From positions 2,275,501 through 2,339,500 of the forward strand of contig JAFCIZ010000001.1 of assembly GCA_017871115.1 (NCBI GenBank): DNA of 64,000 nt. Reading direction: 5' to 3'. Below are positions 61,997-64,000 of this stretch, piece by piece. Position 1 is the stretch's first letter, and the number at the start of each line of letters is the position of its first letter. The notes under the pieces were generated by a model. That model saw nothing but the letters and a program-made list of their open reading frames with translations, made no database searches and had not been told where the DNA came from. Source of the DNA: Cunninghamella blakesleeana. Lineage: Eukaryota > Mucoromycota > Mucoromycetes > Mucorales > Cunninghamellaceae. Position numbers and translations under genes: made by a program.

Positions 61997-63405
61997 TATA
62001 GCTGATCACTATGAAGAATTTAGATCTGTTATTCAAAGCCTTGCTCAGTTTGATTGTTTACAATCTTTAGCTGCCGTAGGTCAACAGCCAAATTATGTAA
62101 AACCAATCTTTTCACCTGAAACTAAAATAAATGTGGTTAATGGTAGACATCCTATGGTTGAACGATTTTTGGGCTCATCTTCTTACGTACCTAATGACAT
62201 TGATTTTGATGTATATACATATACATATACATATACATATATAATAACAATGATAATAGTTGTAATAAACAAGTTCTCACTATTTTTTTTTTAGGGAAAT
62301 GGAATTAATACTATGATTTTAACTGGTCCTAATATGGGCGGAAAAAGCTCTTATATACGTCAAGTAGCACTAATATCTTTGATGGCTCAAATTGGTTCAT
62401 TTGTTCCAGCAGAGTCGGCGGAAGTTGGTATTTTAGATGCAATATATACAAGGTAAAGGGTATATAAAATTATTAGTGTACTCCGTATATTAATGATAGC
62501 GTACTTATAATTTACTAATAATATTTTTAACCTTTAACTATTTTTTATCTTTCTAAGAATGGGTGCAGCAGACAATATGTTAGCAGGTGAAAGTACATTT
62601 ATGGTAGAACTACATGAGACTGCTGATATTATGAAACAAGCTACTTCGAAATCACTAGTTATTCTCGATGAATTGGGAAGGGGAACAAGTACCCATGATG
62701 GAATGGCAATCGCTTATTCAGTTCTACAATACTTTATTACTCAGGTAAGTTTTATAAAAGGAATAATATGGTGTATACATATATAGAATTTGCTTGATTA
62801 TAAATTCATTTCTATTTATTTTTATGCATAAACCAATATTTTAGATTCAATCCCTCACACTTTTCGTTACACATTACCCTTCTCTTGGAGCACTTGCCGA
62901 TATATATCCTTCTTCAACTACCAACGCTTTTATGAATTTTATTGAAGACAATCAATTTGGTAAATCACAATAATGATAATAGTAATAAATTTCAAATTCT
63001 AATATGTATATAATTATTATTTACAAAAACAATTAGATGTCCCCAAAGTTATATTTTTGTATAAATTAGAAAAAGGTGTAGCTAAAAAAAGTTATGGGTA
63101 AATGAGTGGTTATAATGTATATATACACCCTTTAATTTTATACTCTCATACTATTTCTTTCTTTATATTTATCTTTATTCTTTTATTATTATTATTATTA
63201 TTATAGTTTAAACGTAGCTTATTTAGCCGGATTACCTATGGAGGTCTTGGAAAAGGCAAAAATCAAATCGGAAGAAATGGAAGAATTGATTCAAGATGTA
63301 TCGAAAAAATATAACAATAAATCAATGGAAAGTATTTTTAAATTTATTATTGATGAGGACATTCAAAGCTTGAAGAAATCATTGGAAACAGTGATCATAA
63401 ATTAA
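58631..63405 (+). CDS. MSH3: DNA mismatch repair protein MSH3
   Basis: Partner of MSH2 in MutS-beta, which recognises insertion/deletion loops. Seventeen exons: 58631-59230, 59331-59425, 59566-59824, 59958-60124, 60212-60339, 60426-60468, 60548-60808, 60908-61040, 61163-61420, 61523-61621, 61703-61884, 61994-62210, 62295-62452, 62558-62744, 62845-62959, 63037-63097, 63207-63405; 1053 residues. A PCNA-binding box (QATISSFF, residues 6-13) opens the protein, followed by a disordered acidic stretch. The mismatch-binding domain has [15 protein letters not shown] and [20 protein letters not shown], in the MSH3 rather than MSH6 form (no FYE motif). The ATPase has Walker [10 protein letters not shown] (Lys831), [11 protein letters not shown], Walker [13 protein letters not shown] (Asp904-Glu905) and the LFVTHYPSL switch. 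All ATPase residues are intact. Confidence 0.97.
58663..58679 (+). repeat. T7A10 homopolymer in MSH3 coding exon 1
   Basis: Seven T then ten A within codons for S-F-F-K-K-K-T at the PIP box. A second coding A9 run lies at 58848-58856. A one-base slip in either would truncate the protein. Confidence 0.9.
61954..61991. repeat. TA microsatellite in MSH3 intron 11
   Basis: About 19 TA units ending next to the acceptor TTAG of exon 12. Confidence 0.9.
62215..62240. repeat. Hexanucleotide (TACATA)n in MSH3 intron 12
   Basis: Four to five units of a TACATA-type repeat starting a few bases inside the donor of intron 12. Confidence 0.85.
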
Positions 63406-64000
63406 AAATATATATAATTTTCAACTATTGACGCAAATTTTTTATTTTTTTTCAATAAAAGAGAGATATATTCATATTTATAAAAGCATATCCAAATAAT
63501 AAATAATATATCAAATAAAATCTATGAATCAATCATTTATTGAAAAAAAAATCATGCTTAAAATGAATGTAGGAGACAAAAAATGGTAGTAGAAATAAAA
63601 ATAGTTTTTTTGTGAGTTAGAATGGCGATCTTCAATATTTATTTAATTAAAAAAAATAGCGCAACCTGTAATTTTTTTGAAATTCATTAACGTTATGATA
63701 CTTTTAAAGTGTTTTAGGACGATCATCATTATAGCCTTTTTTTTTTTTTTTTTTTGATGCTATTATTTTGTTTGGAAAATTTTATAATATTAAATATCTA
63801 TTTGAATAATAAATTTATAGTACTTATGAAATTTTTTTTAAATTTTTGAAATGAACTAATTTTTATGTGTATTTTCCATAAAGAAAATATGACATAAACA
63901 AGAATTTATAGTTAAAGAAATCTTTTTTTGTTTTGCTAACGTATAACTGATTTTTTATTAAGTATGTATACCTTTTTTTTTAAAAAAAAATTAAAGTCTT
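63406..64000. other. Region downstream of MSH3
   Basis: About 0.6 kb to the window edge, AT-rich with T runs (63738-63755) and AATAAA-like signals near 63455 that could serve MSH3 polyadenylation. No gene seen. Confidence 0.45.

Noticed and set aside
1..64000. tRNA, rRNA, transposon, viral or CRISPR features
   Set aside because: No tRNA T-loop with pairing arms, no transposase or reverse transcriptase motifs and no regularly spaced repeats were seen in any gene-free stretch.

Overview
The window is a gene-dense stretch of a very AT-rich fungal nuclear genome. It carries 20 protein-coding genes with many short introns (mostly about 60-140 nt, GT...AG), poly-N/Q/P coding tracts and long poly-T/TA intergenic DNA. 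The mix of chitin deacetylase, ceramide synthase, tricalbin, TUP1, ERT1/acuK-type regulator and MIR1-type phosphate carrier points to a fungus. The compositional style suggests an early-diverging lineage such as Mucoromycota; that placement is inference, since no rRNA or tRNA was seen. All gene models were built by joining exons by eye at GT/AG sites; each complete model sums to a whole number of codons.

Layout. 1-14.6 kb: ADC synthase (minus, runs off the left edge), TUP1 corepressor (plus), a kelch-repeat membrane protein (minus), a PN-repeat membrane mucin (plus) and an FAD-dependent oxidoreductase (plus). 15.7-25.7 kb: a vacuolar-type amino acid transporter (plus), a GPI-type chitin deacetylase (minus), ceramide synthase (minus) and a phosphoesterase/phospholipase C family protein (minus). 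27.0-34.1 kb: two tandem glutamate-cysteine ligase genes (plus) with the same nine-exon structure and a nearly identical 3' end. 35.8-46.1 kb: nucleotide-sugar transporter (plus), multi-pass TMEM198-like protein (plus), Zn2Cys6/PAS transcription factor of the ERT1/acuK type (plus) and an FHS-type MFS sugar transporter (minus). 47.7-63.4 kb: Sec14-like/RhoGAP protein (plus), six-C2 tricalbin (plus), a short single-span membrane protein (minus), mitochondrial phosphate carrier (minus) and MSH3 (plus).

Functional threads. Several products serve the cell envelope and membranes: chitin deacetylase, nucleotide-sugar transport, ceramide synthesis, ER-plasma membrane contact sites, a Rho GAP and two single-span surface proteins. 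Others are core metabolism (folate precursor, glutathione, phosphate and sugar transport) or DNA repair. There is no sign of an operon-like cluster, virus, transposon or CRISPR array.

The most unusual features are the very small exons (5, 11, 15, 17, 18, 22 and 22 nt, plus a 4-nt coding first exon), the sharply bounded 3' homogenisation of the two glutamate-cysteine ligase genes, a perfect 188-bp tandem duplication between two convergent genes, and several lineage-style protein add-ons (Asp/His-rich chitin deacetylase, Gly-rich tricalbin linker).
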